The notes: generated from the letters alone by a model not told the origin. A stretch of DNA of 64,000 nucleotides from Methylobacterium sp. (GCA_013823325.1 PNLY01000014.1:1-64000); one strand, 5' to 3'. Shown: positions 25,578 to 35,192, numbered from the stretch's first letter. Made by a program: numbers and translations.

Positions 25578-26557
25578 AGACGCGATTCGCCATGATGGCC
25601 GCGCTCCTCGCGGCGGCGCTTCTGTTCGCCGCCATGGCGGGACATGACTGGGCCTCGCCGCGGAGGCTGCTGCAGGCGCTGTCGGGCGCGGCGGACATGG
25701 AAAGCCGGCTGCTGCTGGTCTGGAGGCTGCCTCGGGTCGTCGCCTCGGCCCTGGTCGGCGCGCTGCTGGGGCTCGGCGGGGCGATTTTCCAGGGCGTGTT
25801 CCGCAATCCGCTGGCTGAGCCTTATCTGCTCGGCGCATCGGGCGGAGCGGCGATCGGCGCGACGATCGCCTTGCTCGTACCGCTCGGCCTTCCCGGCGGC
25901 CCGGTCCTGGCCGCGCTCTCCTTCGCCGGGGCGTGGGGAGCGACGTGGCTGGTGCTCGCCGTCTCCGGGCTCCATGGCAGGCCGGACACGGCGGGGCTGC
26001 TGCTCGCCGGCGTTGCGGTCGCCGCAATGCTCGGTGCCTTGCGCTCCTTCCTCATGCTGGCGCTGTCTGACGACACGGTGAATCTGCAGGTTGTCCTCAG
26101 TTGGACGCTGGGTGGCATCCAGACACCGGACGTCATCGGGCTGCTGTTGCTCGCAGCCTTCGTCGGGGCAGGGCTGGCGCTGGCGCTCTGGCTTGCGCAC
26201 GGGCTCGACCTTCTCGGACTCGGCGACGAGCAGGCTTTCGCTTTCGGGCTCGATCCGGCGCGTTTCGCGCGGCGCGCCGTGCTGGTCGGCGCCGCGATCG
26301 TCGCGGCGGCGGTGGCGTTCGGCGGCCTCGTCGCCTTCGTCGGCCTGATCGCGCCGCATCTCGCGCGCTGGTGGATCGGGCCCCGACACCGCGCGCTGAT
26401 GCCGTCCAGCGCTCTCATCGGAGCGGCGCTGGTCGCCGTCTGCGACGGGATCGCGCGTGCCGTGCTGCCGCCCGCGGAAATTCCGCTCGGACTGGTAACG
26501 GCCCTCATCGGCGGCCCGTTTTTCCTCCTGCTCCTGGCGAGGAGGCTGAAGACATGA
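25574..26557 (+). CDS. btuC: BtuC-like FecCD-family ABC permease
   Basis: A 327-residue integral membrane protein with about ten hydrophobic segments. Family signatures include RLPRVVASALVGALLGLGGAIFQGVFRNPLAEPYLLGASGGAAIGA near residue 50 and GGLVAFVGLIAPHLARWWIGPRHRALMPSSALIGA before the C-terminus. FecCD permeases work as dimers with an ATPase and a class III binding protein. It overlaps the binding-protein gene and the ATPase gene, each by ATGA. Confidence 0.93.
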   Translation: MKTRFAMMAALLAAALLFAAMAGHDWASPRRLLQALSGAADMESRLLLVWRLPRVVASALVGALLGLGGAIFQGVFRNPLAEPYLLGASGGAAIGATIALLVPLGLPGGPVLAALSFAGAWGATWLVLAVSGLHGRPDTAGLLLAGVAVAAMLGALRSFLMLALSDDTVNLQVVLSWTLGGIQTPDVIGLLLLAAFVGAGLALALWLAHGLDLLGLGDEQAFAFGLDPARFARRAVLVGAAIVAAAVAFGGLVAFVGLIAPHLARWWIGPRHRALMPSSALIGAALVAVCDGIARAVLPPAEIPLGLVTALIGGPFFLLLLARRLKT

Positions 26558-27297
26558 CGCGGATCGAATGTCGCGACCTCGGCGCGCGGGCAGGCGGAGC
26601 CATATTGCTCGACGATGTCAGCCTGGTCTTCGAGGCGCCTGCTCTCATCGGCATTCTCGGGCCGAACGGTGCGGGCAAGTCGACGCTGCTGCGTTGCCTC
26701 GCCGGTTATCGGCGCCCAGATCGCGGCGAGGTGCGTTGGGCCGGTCGACCCCTTTCGTCCTGGACCGCGGCGGAACGGGGCGCGGCCTGCGGTTACTGCC
26801 CGCAGCAGTTCGAGCCCGCCTGGGACTACTCGGTGGCCGAGATCGTCGCACTCGGCCACGACCGCAGTCCGGCCGGCACGCCCATTGTCGACCGGACGCT
26901 GCAGGAATACGGTGTCGAAGCGCTCTCCAAACGGCGTTGGAGCCAGCTCTCGGGGGGAGAACGGGCCCGCACGATGCTGGCGGCGACCCTGGCGACCAAG
27001 CCGCCGCTCGTGCTTGCTGACGAACCTGGCGCCGCCCTCGACATGCATCATCGGCTCGCGCTCCTTCAGCGACTGAAGATCTATTCGGGAAGCGCCCTGG
27101 TGATCCTCGTGATGCACGATCTCGACCTTGCGCTGCGCTTCTGCGATCGCCTTGTTCTGCTCGACCATGGCAAAGTCGCTGCCGACAAGACGCCGGCAGC
27201 CATGGTCGACGAGCCGGGATTCGCGGCGGCGTTTCGCTTGCGTTTGCAAACGGAACCGCGCCGCGCCGACTTCGACTGGGTGATAGGCATCGGTTGA
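26554..27297 (+). CDS. btuD: BtuD-like ABC transporter ATP-binding protein
   Basis: A 247-residue ATPase. Walker A is GPNGAGKST (about 36-44), the signature motif LSGGE follows, Walker B is PLVLADEP and the switch histidine is in VMHDLDLAL. It powers the FecCD permease encoded just upstream. It is the last gene of the operon; downstream DNA to about 27.5 kb holds no clear gene. The first 150 codons of the surrounding open frame belong to another frame of the permease gene and are not part of it. Confidence 0.93.
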   Translation: MTRIECRDLGARAGGAILLDDVSLVFEAPALIGILGPNGAGKSTLLRCLAGYRRPDRGEVRWAGRPLSSWTAAERGAACGYCPQQFEPAWDYSVAEIVALGHDRSPAGTPIVDRTLQEYGVEALSKRRWSQLSGGERARTMLAATLATKPPLVLADEPGAALDMHHRLALLQRLKIYSGSALVILVMHDLDLALRFCDRLVLLDHGKVAADKTPAAMVDEPGFAAAFRLRLQTEPRRADFDWVIGIG

Positions 27298-27496
27298 TGC
27301 CGTAATCCAGGTTTCGAGGATGTCATCCACTCGCTCGCCGTTGGCAGGCAGGGCTTGCGGCCAGCGCCCGCGACGCTCGGTCGGGCGCAGGCTTTCGCCA
27401 GCTCATTCTCTTTTGGCGGTTGCTCCGGGAGTGTCGATATGGTGCCTGGGAAAGAGCCAAGCGGACTTCCCAGGCAGTATCGGCGGTCCTCCCGGC

Positions 27497-27799
27497 TCAG
27501 TTGCTGCTTGTGCGCTCGCGACGGCGGCCGACGAGAAAGCGATCGATCGAGCGACGAACGAGATCGTGATCGTCAGCGGCGAAATGGATGTTGCTCGCCA
27601 CGATCCCATAGAGGCTCGCTCTTGCAAGTTCGGGGTCAGCGGTGACGCGGCACCGCGATTGAAGTGCCGTCCAGGCGCCGTCGACTGCAGCATGGACACG
27701 TGCGATGTCCACCGGGTCGATCAGCACCGCGAATGGATCGGGGTCGCAAGAAACGCAGTCATCCACGGGCAAGGCTTGTCTCTCAGGCTGGTCAATCAC
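27497..27799 (-). CDS. Small hypothetical protein
   Basis: A 100-residue open frame with a normal protein composition (VDIARVHAAVDGAWTALQSRC, ARASLYGIVASNIHFAADDHDLVRRSIDRFLVGRR) that looks like two or three amphipathic helices. I recognise no family. The start is GTG with only a weak ribosome site, so the true start may differ. It lies alone between the B12 operon and a patch of decayed genes and may itself be a relic. Confidence 0.45.
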   Translation of the reverse strand: MIDQPERQALPVDDCVSCDPDPFAVLIDPVDIARVHAAVDGAWTALQSRCRVTADPELARASLYGIVASNIHFAADDHDLVRRSIDRFLVGRRRERTSSN

Positions 27800-27949
27800 C
27801 GGCTGGGAACGCCTCGCGATGCGCCTGGTTCCTCCTCAGACAAAAAAGTGCACCGCCGGCACGACCCGACGGGACAAGATCGGCCGAGACAAGGTTCGAT
27901 GATGGGCCGGTACGGCTCTCCTCACTCGTCGGGAACGCAATTTCCAAGG

Positions 27950-28120
27950 CCTACCTGCCGAGCAGCCGCTATCGGGGGCGGCCTCGTCGTCGAAGGCGCC
28001 GGCCTCGAACTTCTGGATCCAGTTGCGCGACAGATCGTGTCATCGAGCAAGGGTGTGAAGCGTCTCCCCCCAAGTAACCCTGCGCCATCTGGCGCTTGAA
28101 CTCGATGCTGTGAGAGGGGT
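27950..28120 (-). mobile_element. IS3-family transposase OrfA remnant
   Basis: Minus-strand sequence encodes HSIEFKRQMAQGYLGG, then after a one-base shift in a G run ETLHTLAR, a stop codon, HDLSRNWIQKFEAGAFDDEAA. This is the N-terminal helix-turn-helix of an IS3-type OrfA (IEFKRQVAQEYLAGETLHGLARRHDLSRNLI-like). It has a frameshift and a stop, and no OrfB follows. It directly abuts the lipid-kinase remnant, which suggests an old insertion followed by deletion. Confidence 0.75.
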
Positions 28121-28143
28121 CTCGAACAATGGGCCAGAACGCA

Positions 28144-28355
28144 GCCAGATCTTCCGAACCGCTTCTTCAGCAGCGTGTCGAGGCTTTGCGCCAGCCCGCT
28201 GCTCAACCCGATACTCGCGACATTGAAGAAGCCGTAGCCGTTGACCTTACCGACATCGACCTGCCGCATCTGGCCGCGGGTGATGGCGTCGGCTGCACCG
28301 ACCAGGTCCATCGGCATGTCGAGGGTTCGCGCCAGGTCGCCTGGAAGGGGACATT
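28144..28355 (-). pseudogene. Diacylglycerol/lipid kinase (YegS-type) remnant
   Basis: About 70 codons of a DAGK-type lipid kinase. GDLARTLDMPMDL matches the GTANDLARTLGIP substrate region, and VDVGKVNGYGFFNVASIGLSSGLAQSL matches the VDVGRVNGRPFFNVASLGL region that follows it. The ATP-binding N-terminus and the C-terminal domain are missing. The gene was probably cut by the IS3-type element whose remains start 24 bases downstream. Confidence 0.65.
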
Positions 28356-28592
28356 CGCAGCCAGCAGTAGAGCTTTGCTCTCCGTCGCGGATGGCCGAGG
28401 AGCGCGCTGCATTCGCGCAAATCAAGATGGATGCGCGATGCAAGGAGAGCGAAGGCCAAGCATTTCGGATCGCGTCCTACCCAGGCCGAAAACTGAATCA
28501 GGTTCATGTGTCGCTCTAAATTTCGCGTTTTAGCCGGCACCGGAACTTGGGCACACTCTGCGCTCCGGAAACTGGATCGCGAGAGGCAGAGC

Positions 28593-30611
28593 TTGAACAT
28601 TCCACGATGGGTCGCGTCTTCCGGATCGCACCCGGTTGCTCTCGCCGAGATGGCCCACGCCATCCGGTTCCTCTCGGTCGACGCCATTCTCGCTGCCGGC
28701 GAAGGCCATCAAGGCGTGCCGCTCGGCATGGCCGAGATCGCCACCGCCCTCTACGCCAGGCATCTGAGATTCGACCCGGCAGCCCCGACCTGGCCCGACC
28801 GCGACCGTGTCGTGCTGTCGAACGGCCACGGCTCGATGCTGCTCTATTCCCTGCTCCTCTTGACCGGCTACCCCCATTTTCCGCTGGACGCGGTGAAGAG
28901 CTTTCGTGAACTCGGCTCACCTTGCGCCGGGCATCCCGAGTACGAGCCGGCGGCCGGCATCGAGACCACCACAGGCCCGCTCGGCCAAGGTATCGCCAAT
29001 GCGCTGGGTATGGCGATCGCGGAGGCTTCGCTGAATGCTCGGTTCGGCAATGAACTCATTGACCACCGGACCTGGGCCTTCGTCGGCGATGGCTGCCTGC
29101 AGGAGGGCCTCGGGCAGGAGGTCATCCAACTCGCCGGCCATTTGCGGCTGGGCAAGCTCACGTTCTTCTGGGACGACAACGCCATCACCGATGACGGTGG
29201 GACCGAGCTCTCGATTTCCGAGGATGTTGCCGAACGCTTTCGCGTCGCCGACTGGCATGTCCAGGAGATCGACGGCCACGACATCGCTGCGATCGATGCG
29301 GCGATTGACGCCGCCAAGATCGATCCGCGCCCGTCGCTGATCGCCTGCAAGACGGTGATCGCGCGCGGCATTCCGCGCCTCGAGGGGCAACGCGGCGGTC
29401 ATTCCGGCAAGCTCTTCCCGGAGGATCGCGCCGGCATGGCCGAGCGCTTGGGCTGGACGGGCGGATCGTTCGAGATCACCGAGCCGGTAGCGACGGCCTG
29501 GCGATCAACCGCAGAGCGCGGGGCGCAGGAACGCGTCGCCTGGACCGAGCGGCTCGCTGGGGCGAGCAACGTCGTGCGCGACGAATTCGAGCGCGTGCAT
29601 GAGCGCACACTGCAAGCCGGCTGGCGCGAGGCCATCCACGCCTTCAAGGCGTGCGCCGCGCAGGGCGGCAAAGCCGAATTCTCGATCACGGCCTCGGGCG
29701 AGATCGCAGCTGCGCTCTACGACGTGCTGCCCGAAATGATGACGGCCTGCGCCGATCTGGAGGCGCCGACCAACCACAAGCGCCAGCTTGCCGCCTTCGA
29801 CGCCAGAGATCGGGCCGGCCGCTATCTCCATTGCGGCGTGCGTGAGCATGCGATGGGCGCGCTCGCCAACGGCATGGCCGCGCATGGCGGCGTGATGCCG
29901 CTCGCCGTGACCTATCTGCCGTTCTCGGATTATGAGCGGCCGGCGATGCGCATGGCGGCGCTCATGGGCCTGCCGACGCTGTTCGTCTTCAGCCACGACT
30001 CGATCGGCATCGGCAAGAACGGGCCGACGCACCAGCCCGTCGAGATCATCGCCTCGCTGCGGGCGATGCCGAACATGCTGGTGCTGCGCCCCTGCGACGC
30101 CGTCGAGGCGGCCGAAGCCTGGGAGATCGCGCTCGAGCATCGCACTGGACCCGCCTCGCTTGTCTTCGCGCGCCAGAGCCTGCCGCAGCTGCGGCGCGAC
30201 GGCGGTCCCGAGAATCGCTCGGCACGCGGGGCCTATGTGCTGGCCGAAGCCGAAGGCGGCGAGCGCAAGGTGACGCTGCTCTCGACCGGCTCGGAGGTGC
30301 AGATCGCGCTTGCCGCCCGCGAACTGCTGCAGCGCGACGGCATTCCCACCGCCGTCGTCTCGATGCCGTGCTGGAGCCTGTTCGAGGCGCAGGACCGCGC
30401 CTATCGGCGGGAGATTCTGGGCGAGGCTTGCGTGCGCGTCGCGGTCGAGGCCGCCGTGAAATTCGGCTGGGAGCGCTGGATCGGCGAAGATGGCGGCTTC
30501 GTCGGCATGAGTGGCTTCGGTGCGTCCGGGCCGGCCGAGGAGCTCTACAGGCATTTCGGCATTACCGCCGAGGCGGTCGCTGAAGAAGCTCGCTTGCGCC
30601 TGCGAGCCTGA
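28593..30611 (+). CDS. tkt: Transketolase
   Basis: A full-length single-chain transketolase, about 672 residues, moving two-carbon units between sugar phosphates with thiamine diphosphate. Visible are a changed GHQGVPLG (usual GHPGMPMG), TTTGPLGQGIANALGMA, the TPP motif GDGCLQEGLGQEVIQLAGHLRLGKLTFFWDDN, the catalytic glutamate in HCGVREHAMGALANGMA, and a C-terminal domain ending GFGASGPAEELYRHFGIT. The start is uncertain: the open frame begins at 28506; TTG 28593 with AGAGG upstream or ATG 28650 fit the family better. Not in an obvious operon. It is separate from the split transketolase at 35-37 kb. Confidence 0.92.
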   Translation: MNIPRWVASSGSHPVALAEMAHAIRFLSVDAILAAGEGHQGVPLGMAEIATALYARHLRFDPAAPTWPDRDRVVLSNGHGSMLLYSLLLLTGYPHFPLDAVKSFRELGSPCAGHPEYEPAAGIETTTGPLGQGIANALGMAIAEASLNARFGNELIDHRTWAFVGDGCLQEGLGQEVIQLAGHLRLGKLTFFWDDNAITDDGGTELSISEDVAERFRVADWHVQEIDGHDIAAIDAAIDAAKIDPRPSLIACKTVIARGIPRLEGQRGGHSGKLFPEDRAGMAERLGWTGGSFEITEPVATAWRSTAERGAQERVAWTERLAGASNVVRDEFERVHERTLQAGWREAIHAFKACAAQGGKAEFSITASGEIAAALYDVLPEMMTACADLEAPTNHKRQLAAFDARDRAGRYLHCGVREHAMGALANGMAAHGGVMPLAVTYLPFSDYERPAMRMAALMGLPTLFVFSHDSIGIGKNGPTHQPVEIIASLRAMPNMLVLRPCDAVEAAEAWEIALEHRTGPASLVFARQSLPQLRRDGGPENRSARGAYVLAEAEGGERKVTLLSTGSEVQIALAARELLQRDGIPTAVVSMPCWSLFEAQDRAYRREILGEACVRVAVEAAVKFGWERWIGEDGGFVGMSGFGASGPAEELYRHFGITAEAVAEEARLRLRA

Positions 30612-30632
30612 CGAAAGGGCGCGTTGCTCCGA

Positions 30633-31229
30633 TCAGACAGCGGCAGGCCGCGGCGGACGGAGCATCGGGGTCAGGACCGGCGACGATCCGATCTGGATGG
30701 TTCCGAGAATGTCGAAGCCATGCCGCTGATAGAGCGGGATGTTCCGCGGATTCGACGATTCCAGATAGGCTGCGACGCCGTCGCGGTCGCAGCGCGCGAG
30801 AGCGTGACGCATGAGCGCGCTGCCGATTCCCCGGCCCTGACGCGCTGGATCGGTGCCGATCAACGGCAGATACCAGTGCGGGACCTCCGGATGATAGCGC
30901 GCCATCGCATCGAACATGGCGCCGACATCGGGCAGGATCGCCGGATCGGCGTTCTCCTGGATGAGGCGATCGAGCGTCTCGATGTCGGGCTCCACGCCGG
31001 GCGGCAGCCACATCGCCGCGCCACCGCCATCCTCGCTCACATAGGCGCTGTCGCTCTCATAGGCGGCGGCGCCGAAGGCGCGGATCAGCTCGGGCATCAC
31101 GGCGAGATAGGCTTTCGGGTCTCTCAGGGACCAGCGCGCCATCGGATCGGTCGCGAACGCGAGCGTGATGAGGGCGGAGACGGCGCTCTCCTCATTGCGG
31201 GAGGCGGAACGGACGGCAATGGTCGCCAT
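30633..31229 (-). CDS. GNAT-family N-acetyltransferase
   Basis: A 198-residue acetyltransferase. The acetyl-CoA binding loop is DPARQGRGIGSALMRHAL (about residues 128-145), followed by AYLESSNPRNIPLYQRHGFDILG, both hallmarks of the GNAT fold. Substrate unknown. It converges on the transketolase gene with 21 bases between stops and is followed on the same strand by the TRAP operon further upstream, with no sign of co-transcription. Confidence 0.88.
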   Translation of the reverse strand: MATIAVRSASRNEESAVSALITLAFATDPMARWSLRDPKAYLAVMPELIRAFGAAAYESDSAYVSEDGGGAAMWLPPGVEPDIETLDRLIQENADPAILPDVGAMFDAMARYHPEVPHWYLPLIGTDPARQGRGIGSALMRHALARCDRDGVAAYLESSNPRNIPLYQRHGFDILGTIQIGSSPVLTPMLRPPRPAAV

Positions 31230-31370
31230 GGGATGGGCCCCGATCTCTACGGTCGACCCAGCGGATATGGGATCGCCGCCATGGCCATGCCATGACGGAG
31301 AGCCCGCAAGAGTCAGGATGCGGACGGGTGCCGGCCGTCAGGCGCCCGCGCAAAGAGTTTCGCAACCCGC

Positions 31371-32630
31371 TCAGTAGATCGTCAGCGCCGGCACATAGCT
31401 CACCAGCAGCAGCACGATCATCGCCACCCCGAAGAAGGGCCAGAGCTCGCGTGTCGTCTCGCCGAGCGAGGTCCGGGCGATCGAGGTCGAGATGAACAAG
31501 GTCGTGCCGATCGGCGGCGTGTAGAGGCCGATGCCGAGATTGAGCACCATGATGATGCCGAGCTGGACGGGATCGAGTCCGATCGATGCGGCCAGCGGTA
31601 CGAAGATCGGTCCGAGCAGCAGGATCGCCGGCGGCAGGTCGATCGGCATGCCGACGAGCAGCAGCAGGATGTTCATAGCCAGGATGACGAAATAGGGGTT
31701 CGAGGTCGTCGCCGAGACCCATTCAGCAAAGCGCTGCGGCACCTGGTCGAAGGTCAGGATCCAGCCGACGATGGCGCTGCCCATGATGACCAGCATCACC
31801 ACGCCGGTCGCGACGCCGGCCTCGACCATGCTGACCCGGAACCGGCGCCAGCTCATGTCGCGATAGAGCACGACGCTCAGCACCAGCGCATAGAGCACGG
31901 CGAGGACGGCGATCTCGGTCGGCGTCGCGATGCCGAAGCGCAGGCCGAGCAGGATGAAGACCGGCATCAGCAGCGCCGGCATGCTGCGCCAGGCCAGCCG
32001 GGCGAGCTCCGCCTTGGAGACTGGAGCTTCCGGCGAGACATAGCCGCGGCGCCGCGCGATCCAGCTGCACAAAACGATGAAGCCGCCGGCCATCAGCAGG
32101 CCGGGCAGGATGCCGGCGGTGAAGAGGTCGGCGATCGAGACGTTCGAGACCAGCGAATAGAGGATCAGCGGGATCGAGGGCGGGATCAGAATGTCGATGA
32201 TCGCCGAGGTCGCATTGTTGGCGGCGCAGAGCGGGGCCGGATAGCCCTGCCGCTTCTGCCAGGGGATCAGCACCGACCCGAGCGCGCTGGCATTGGCGAC
32301 CGCGCTGCCGGATACGCCGCCGAACACCACCGAGGCGACCACCGTGGTCGAGAGCGGCCCGCCGCGCCAGCGCTGCATCGCCTTGGAGGCGAAGGCGAGC
32401 AACTCGTTGCCCAACGCCCCGCCGAGCATGAGCGAGCCCGCCAGCATGAAGAAGGGCAGCGCCAGCATCGGGAAGGACTGGGTCTGCTGGTACATCTGCT
32501 GGGCGATGATCGTCAGCGGGATCTGGCCCTGCACCAGCAGGGCCGTGCCCGCCGCGACGATCAGCGCATGGCCGACCGGGATGGCGAGCAGCATCAGGAT
32601 GGTGAAGGAGACGATGAGGGTGAGGCTCAT
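31371..32630 (-). CDS. TRAP transporter large permease (DctM family)
   Basis: A 419-residue membrane protein with about twelve hydrophobic segments. Typical DctM pieces are PFFMLAGSLMLGGALGNELLAFASKAMQRWRGG, VVFGGVSGSAVANASALG, NNATSAIIDILIPPSIPLILYS and LNLGIGLYTPPIGTTLFIS. It is the ion-coupled channel of a TRAP importer for an organic acid, sulfonate or polyol. Its start overlaps the DctQ stop by four bases. It is the last gene of the operon on this strand. Confidence 0.95.
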   Translation of the reverse strand: MSLTLIVSFTILMLLAIPVGHALIVAAGTALLVQGQIPLTIIAQQMYQQTQSFPMLALPFFMLAGSLMLGGALGNELLAFASKAMQRWRGGPLSTTVVASVVFGGVSGSAVANASALGSVLIPWQKRQGYPAPLCAANNATSAIIDILIPPSIPLILYSLVSNVSIADLFTAGILPGLLMAGGFIVLCSWIARRRGYVSPEAPVSKAELARLAWRSMPALLMPVFILLGLRFGIATPTEIAVLAVLYALVLSVVLYRDMSWRRFRVSMVEAGVATGVVMLVIMGSAIVGWILTFDQVPQRFAEWVSATTSNPYFVILAMNILLLLVGMPIDLPPAILLLGPIFVPLAASIGLDPVQLGIIMVLNLGIGLYTPPIGTTLFISTSIARTSLGETTRELWPFFGVAMIVLLLVSYVPALTIY

Positions 32631-33184
32631 GCGACCTGCTCCTCAGGCGCCGGGACAGGCATCGCTTCCGGCCCCAGCAGGGCGACGCGCACCGCCTGCG
32701 TCGTGGTGACGACGATGATGAGCGCCAGTCCGATCGCGAGGGTGTAGTAGCCGTAGCTCGCCGGGATCCCCATCACCGGGGAGCGGTCGATCCAGAGCAT
32801 CTCGGCGAGCAGCAGGATGTCCTTGCTGAGCAGGATATAGCTGCCGATCACGATGGCATGCCCGACCAACAGCATGATCCGCGCGCCCTGCCGGCCGAGC
32901 ATGGCGAGGACGGTCTCAACCGCCATGTGCCCGCCCTTCTGCACGCCGAGCACGACGCCCGCCATGATGAAGACCGGGAACAGCCGCTCCGGCAGCTCCT
33001 GCGCGAAGCGAAAGCCGCCGGAATCGAGCGCATAGCGGGCGCCGACATTGGCGGCGAGCATGGCGAGCAGCGCCGAGCCGACCGCGATGACGACGATCTC
33101 GCAGAACCTGGCAACGAGGCGGTCGACGCCATCGGCCAGGGCGATGGCGCTGGCGCGCCACCCCGTCTCGGGCTGCCTGTCCAT
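32627..33184 (-). CDS. TRAP transporter small permease (DctQ family)
   Basis: A 185-residue protein with four hydrophobic segments (EIVVIAVGSALLAMLAANVGARY; FPVFIMAGVVLGVQKGGHMAVE; IMLLVGHAIVIGSYILLS; YYTLAIGLALIIVVTTTQAV). The GxQKGxHMAVE element is typical of DctQ. The open frame reaches 33388, but the ATG at 33184, five bases after the DctP stop, gives the usual length. Partner of DctM. Confidence 0.9.
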   Translation of the reverse strand: MDRQPETGWRASAIALADGVDRLVARFCEIVVIAVGSALLAMLAANVGARYALDSGGFRFAQELPERLFPVFIMAGVVLGVQKGGHMAVETVLAMLGRQGARIMLLVGHAIVIGSYILLSKDILLLAEMLWIDRSPVMGIPASYGYYTLAIGLALIIVVTTTQAVRVALLGPEAMPVPAPEEQVA

Positions 33185-33188
33185 GACG

Positions 33189-34205
33189 TCAGCCTCGGGC
33201 CGCCTTGGCCAGTCGGTCGACGAAATCGCCGAACGGCTTGCTCTTCCAGGCGTCGTAGACCTTGGCGGAAGCGTCGCGGAAAGCAGCCATGTCGGCCTCG
33301 TTGACCTGCAGCTTCGGGTTCGCCTTGAATTCGGCGGCAAACTTGGTCTCGGCGTCGAGGAAGAGCTTGCGCTGCAACTCGCCTGCATCCTTAGCCGTCG
33401 CCTTGACCACCTCGCGATCGGCCGGCGACAGGCGCATCCAGGTGATCTGCGACATCAGGAAAGGCGAGCACTCCCATTTATGCGCCGAGAGCGAGATGAA
33501 GCGGTTGACCTCGAAGAGCTTGGACGAGGCGATGTTGACGAGCGGGTTCTCCTGGCCGTCGACGACGCCCTGCTGGAGCGCGACGTAGAGCTCGCCGAAG
33601 GAGATCTGCTCGGTGCCGGCGCCGAGCGCCTGGAAGATGTCGATCGTCATCGGATCGGGCGGCGTGCGAATCTTGAGGCCCTTCAGGTCGGCCGGCTTCA
33701 CGACCGGGCGCTTGCCGTTGGTGATGTGGCGGATGCCATTGTCCCACCAGCCGAGCGGCACCATGCCGATCTTGGCGAAGCGCTGGTCGAACTCGGCGCC
33801 GATCGGGCCTTCGAGCACCTTGAAGGCCGCAGCGGAATTCGGGAACAGGAACGGCAGGCCGAGCGCCGCCAGCTCCGGCAGCAGGGCCGAGGTCGAGCCC
33901 TGGCTGTTGACGGTCATGTCGACCGCGCCGGTGCGCAGGCTGGTCAGGAGCGATTGCTCGTTGCCGAGCTGCTCGGCGCCAGCGACGCGGACTGCCAGGC
34001 GGCCATTGGTGCGTTCCTTGAGCAGCTCGCCGAATTTGTCGGCCGCGATCCAGCGGGGATTGCCGGCGGCGGCGTTGTGGCCGAGCGTCATGGTGACCTG
34101 CGCCTGCGCGCCGCGCGGCAGGGTCAGCACGGCAGGCATCGCCAGCCCTGCTGCGAGCAGGCTCCGGCGGCTGAAGCCTTCGGCCGGCAGATCGATCTTC
34201 GTCAT
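33189..34205 (-). CDS. TRAP transporter solute receptor (DctP family)
   Basis: A 338-residue periplasmic receptor. The N-terminus FSRRSLLAAGLAMPAVLTLPRGAQAQ has a twin-arginine pair, so Tat export is possible. The mature part begins TMTLGHNAAAGNPRWIAADKFGELLKERT and contains KIRTPPDPMTIDIFQALGA, with the DctP arginine that binds the ligand carboxylate (IRTP). The bound carboxylate or sulfonate is unknown; the split transketolase upstream hints at a compound that enters via ketose chemistry. Confidence 0.94.
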   Translation of the reverse strand: MTKIDLPAEGFSRRSLLAAGLAMPAVLTLPRGAQAQVTMTLGHNAAAGNPRWIAADKFGELLKERTNGRLAVRVAGAEQLGNEQSLLTSLRTGAVDMTVNSQGSTSALLPELAALGLPFLFPNSAAAFKVLEGPIGAEFDQRFAKIGMVPLGWWDNGIRHITNGKRPVVKPADLKGLKIRTPPDPMTIDIFQALGAGTEQISFGELYVALQQGVVDGQENPLVNIASSKLFEVNRFISLSAHKWECSPFLMSQITWMRLSPADREVVKATAKDAGELQRKLFLDAETKFAAEFKANPKLQVNEADMAAFRDASAKVYDAWKSKPFGDFVDRLAKAARG

Positions 34206-34255
34206 GTCATCCTCCCATTTTCGCCGTTTCGACGGCTCTTGCTGCTTGTTCCGGA

Positions 34256-35140
34256 TCAGGTCGCGTCACGCCCCTGCATTGCGCGGTAGGCGGCGATCAC
34301 CTGGCTGTCGTCGCGTGCGCCGAGACCGCGCCCCGAGACCGACAGGAAGAGCTGGTGGGCGAGCGCCGCCATCGGCAGCGCCGCCTTGGCATCGCGCCCC
34401 GCTTCGAGGACGATGCCGAGATCCTTGACGAAGATGTCGACCGCGCTGGTCACGCGCGGCTCGCGCTCCAGCATGCGGGCGCCGCGATCTCTCAGCATCC
34501 AGCTCGACGCGGCCGAGCCGGAGACGATGTCGAGCATGGCCGTGGTATCGACGCCGAGCTTCTCGGCCAGCGACAGCGCCTCCGCCGCGATGGCGAGATG
34601 GGCGCCGCAGAGCAGCTGGTTGACGGCCTTCGCCGTCGCTCCCTGTCCCGGCTCTTCGCCCATGAAGACGACCTTGGAGCCCATGGCGTCGAGTACCGGC
34701 TTCACCGCCTCGAAGATGGGCCGCCGCGCCGCCGCCATGATGGTCAGGCTGCCTGCCTCTGCCCCCACTACCCCGCCGGAGACCGGCGCATCGACCAGCT
34801 TATGCCCGGCCGCCTCGACACGGACGGCGAGCGCCGCGACGGCCGCCGGCGGGCAGGTCGCCATCAGGATGACGGTGCCGCCCGGGGCTAGCTGCGTGAG
34901 TGCGCCCTGGCTGAACAGGATGCCCTCGGCCTGCGCCGCATTGACGACCATGAGTACGGCTGCGTCCCGGCCGGCGAACGCCTCGGCGAGCGAACCGGCA
35001 GCTTCCCCGCCGGCAGCCTGCAAGGCGCCGCGGGCCTCGGCTCGCAGGTCGAAGCCGGTCACGGCAAAGCCGGCCTTGCCCAGGTTGATCGCCATGGGCA
35101 GGCCCATCGAGCCCAGCCCCACGAAACCGATCGTCTTCAT
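34256..35140 (-). CDS. NAD(P)-dependent beta-hydroxyacid dehydrogenase (HIBADH/GarR family)
   Basis: A 294-residue dehydrogenase. Rossmann motif GFVGLGSMGLPMAINLGKAGFAVTGFD, substrate element DAPVSGGVVGAEAGSL, and the catalytic lysine in GATAKAVNQLL are all characteristic of 3-hydroxyisobutyrate and tartronate-semialdehyde reductases. It interconverts a beta-hydroxyacid and its semialdehyde. ATG 35140 is used because GGGAGGG lies upstream; ATG 35143 is three bases earlier. It sits between the transketolase pair and the TRAP genes, consistent with reducing or oxidising a three-carbon product. Confidence 0.92.
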   Translation of the reverse strand: MKTIGFVGLGSMGLPMAINLGKAGFAVTGFDLRAEARGALQAAGGEAAGSLAEAFAGRDAAVLMVVNAAQAEGILFSQGALTQLAPGGTVILMATCPPAAVAALAVRVEAAGHKLVDAPVSGGVVGAEAGSLTIMAAARRPIFEAVKPVLDAMGSKVVFMGEEPGQGATAKAVNQLLCGAHLAIAAEALSLAEKLGVDTTAMLDIVSGSAASSWMLRDRGARMLEREPRVTSAVDIFVKDLGIVLEAGRDAKAALPMAALAHQLFLSVSGRGLGARDDSQVIAAYRAMQGRDAT

Positions 35141-35192
35141 CATCCCTCCCCGTCGCGTGCTCCTCTTGGCGAGAGCCACAGCGTGCTTTCGG

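Noticed and set aside
27320..28099. 259-codon plus-strand frame over the hypothetical gene and IS debris
   Set aside because: Its product has no motif, while the minus strand shows transposase similarity.
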